From Microcaldota archaeon (GTDB taxonomy: Archaea > Micrarchaeota > Micrarchaeia > Micrarchaeales > Micrarchaeaceae), in contig DAHXLV010000049.1 in NCBI GenBank assembly GCA_027365815.1, forward strand, positions 1 to 5,924: a stretch of 5,924 nucleotides of DNA, written 5' to 3'. Position numbers and translations under genes: made by a program. The notes under the pieces are model-generated. The model saw only the letters and a program-made list of their open reading frames with translations, ran no database searches and was not told the DNA's origin. Position 1 is the first letter of the stretch. Every line of letters begins with the position of its first letter. Below are positions 5,018 through 5,924 of this stretch, one piece after another.

Positions 5018-5851
5018 ATGATGTCGTGGCTCAACCCGCATGGCGTGGAGGCTCAAAGCAAACAGCGGACGAGGCAGAGCATAGAGACGACGCCGCGGCA
5101 GAGGATGGTGGCCCTAGCTGGCATAACCGTGCTGCTAATAATAATAGCGGGCGCGATGCTTGTCGTGACGTCCTCGAAGACACCCCTCGGCAGGTGCAAC
5201 GGCATAGTGGTATCGCAGCAGAGGGAGTCGTGCCTGATAAGCCTGGCGAACCTCACGAGGAACGCTTCCGTATGCGGCTACCTGCCCCAGAGCTCGCAGG
5301 GCACCTGCGTCTCTAACATCGCGCTCGAGGAGGACAACGAGAGCGTGTGCAGAAGCGTGATTGGGCAGAATGCGTCATACGCGCAGTGCGTCGCCGCAAT
5401 CGGATCTAAAGACATGAACGCAGCCTACTGCAGCAGCCTTGGCGAGCCATATGTGTCATCCTGCGCCTATGCGGTGGCAAACGCGCAGGGATTCACCGAC
5501 CTGAAGACCTGCCAGCTCATAGGCAACTCCAGCATGTACAGAGACTGCAGCTACAAGAGTTACTACAGCAGCGCGATATATCAGAGGAAGGCGAGCTACT
5601 GCGGCTACCTGCCGCAGGTGTACAACAGCAGCTTGATATACTACATGCTGCAGTCCAGCACGAAGTTCTTCGGAATCAGCAATGTCACCTCTGTGCTTCC
5701 GTACCTCAACACGACGCCGCAAAGCTACTGCTACTACAACCTGGCCCTGCTGAAATACAACGAGTCGCTATGCGGCTCCACGACAGGATCCTTGAACACC
5801 TTATGCACAAGTGCGTTCTCAGAAAAAACACAGAGTAACAGCACCGCATAA
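5018..5851 (+). CDS. Type II membrane-anchored, cysteine-repeat surface protein, rich in N-glycosylation sites
   Basis: An unrecognised 277-aa protein. A basic N-terminal segment (1-29, cytoplasmic) is followed by one TM helix at about 30-52 and an exported C-terminal domain. That domain has 14 cysteines (60, 72, 86, 97, 111, 124, 138, 149, 165, 177, 195, 238, 252, 263). Spacings alternate between about 11-13 and 14-18 residues, so the unit is about 25-28 residues: C, then about 11 residues, C, then often I/L/V-A and an N-x-S or similar just before the next C. One half unit seems lost between 195 and 238. Ten N-x-S/T sequons are present (for example NLT, NAS, NES, NSS). CGYLPQ occurs twice, at 86 and 195. 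Similar cysteine-pair repeats are known from other small archaea, but I can name no function. Disulfides in unit-wise pairing are likely. ATG 5018 follows the ATPase stop by two bases (a second ATG is at 5021), which suggests translational coupling and a shared process. Confidence 0.85.
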   Translation: MMSWLNPHGVEAQSKQRTRQSIETTPRQRMVALAGITVLLIIIAGAMLVVTSSKTPLGRCNGIVVSQQRESCLISLANLTRNASVCGYLPQSSQGTCVSNIALEEDNESVCRSVIGQNASYAQCVAAIGSKDMNAAYCSSLGEPYVSSCAYAVANAQGFTDLKTCQLIGNSSMYRDCSYKSYYSSAIYQRKASYCGYLPQVYNSSLIYYMLQSSTKFFGISNVTSVLPYLNTTPQSYCYYNLALLKYNESLCGSTTGSLNTLCTSAFSEKTQSNSTA

Positions 5852-5911
5852 ATGAACTCCGCGAATATCGAGGCGAGCAGCCCGGCTGTGAAGTTCGTAT
5901 CGGAGCCGTAA
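5852..5911 (+). CDS. Short ORF at the window end, possibly a broken next gene
   Basis: An ATG directly abuts the previous stop (TAAATG) and opens 19 codons, from MNSANIEASSP to KFVSEP, before a TAA at 5909-5911. Such tight spacing is typical of the next gene in an operon, but the product is very short. Reading on in the -1 frame at the stop gives VIPRV, so one missing or miscalled base could hide a longer gene. It may equally be a real micro-ORF or chance. Confidence 0.25.
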   Translation: MNSANIEASSPAVKFVSEP

Positions 5912-5924
5912 TCCCAAGGGTTGA

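Noticed and set aside
1..5924. CRISPR array, insertion sequence or transposase
   Set aside because: No regularly spaced direct repeats and no transposase-like protein in any frame were seen.

Overview
The window reads as chromosomal DNA of an archaeon, most likely a small-genomed one of the Micrarchaeota/ARMAN type. The domain call rests on several things. There is an archaeal-type (class I) CCA-adding enzyme and a tRNA gene without an encoded CCA end. TATA-like boxes lie about 26 bp before likely transcription starts, with very short leaders. Shine-Dalgarno motifs are of the GGAG/GGTG kind. There is an archaeal HTH regulator with a non-bacterial C-terminal domain, a single-domain KaiC-like ATPase, and ATA/AGG-rich codon use with roughly balanced base composition. 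The lineage call is an impression from protein style and is not proven by the sequence.

Left part (1-1856). The first 68 bases are an inverted copy of bases 591-658, which encode the active-site GS motif of the CCA-adding enzyme. A small unrecognised ORF (90-326, +) follows and runs tail to tail into tRNA-Ala(CGC) (332-402, -). A compact divergent promoter region of 50 bp separates the tRNA from cca (453-1856, +), so a CCA-less tRNA sits beside the enzyme that finishes it. Nine bases on comes a stand-alone flavin/NAD(P)H oxidoreductase of the ferredoxin-reductase family (1866-2606, +).

Middle part (2607-4271). After an 82-bp convergent gap there is a leftward two-gene operon. A membrane protein with two transmembrane segments and a glycosylatable outer domain comes first (4157-3381). 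An XRE-type HTH regulator follows, with its start overlapping or abutting the membrane gene's stop (3378/3384-2689). The operon fires from a 114-bp divergent promoter region that holds two distinct inverted repeats, one exactly bracketing a TATA box.

Right part (4272-5924). From the same divergent region runs a rightward operon: a KaiC/RAD55-like ATPase (4272-5015), then two bases later a type II membrane-anchored protein (5018-5851) whose exported part is a tandem array of regularly spaced cysteines (14) and N-glycosylation sequons (10). A 19-codon ORF begins directly at its stop codon; it may be the start of a broken or mis-sequenced next gene.

The most interesting candidate system is the divergent pair of operons: surface protein plus DNA-binding regulator on one side, and KaiC-like ATPase plus cysteine-repeat surface glycoprotein on the other, with shared palindromic control DNA. 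That the four genes work together is inference from layout only.
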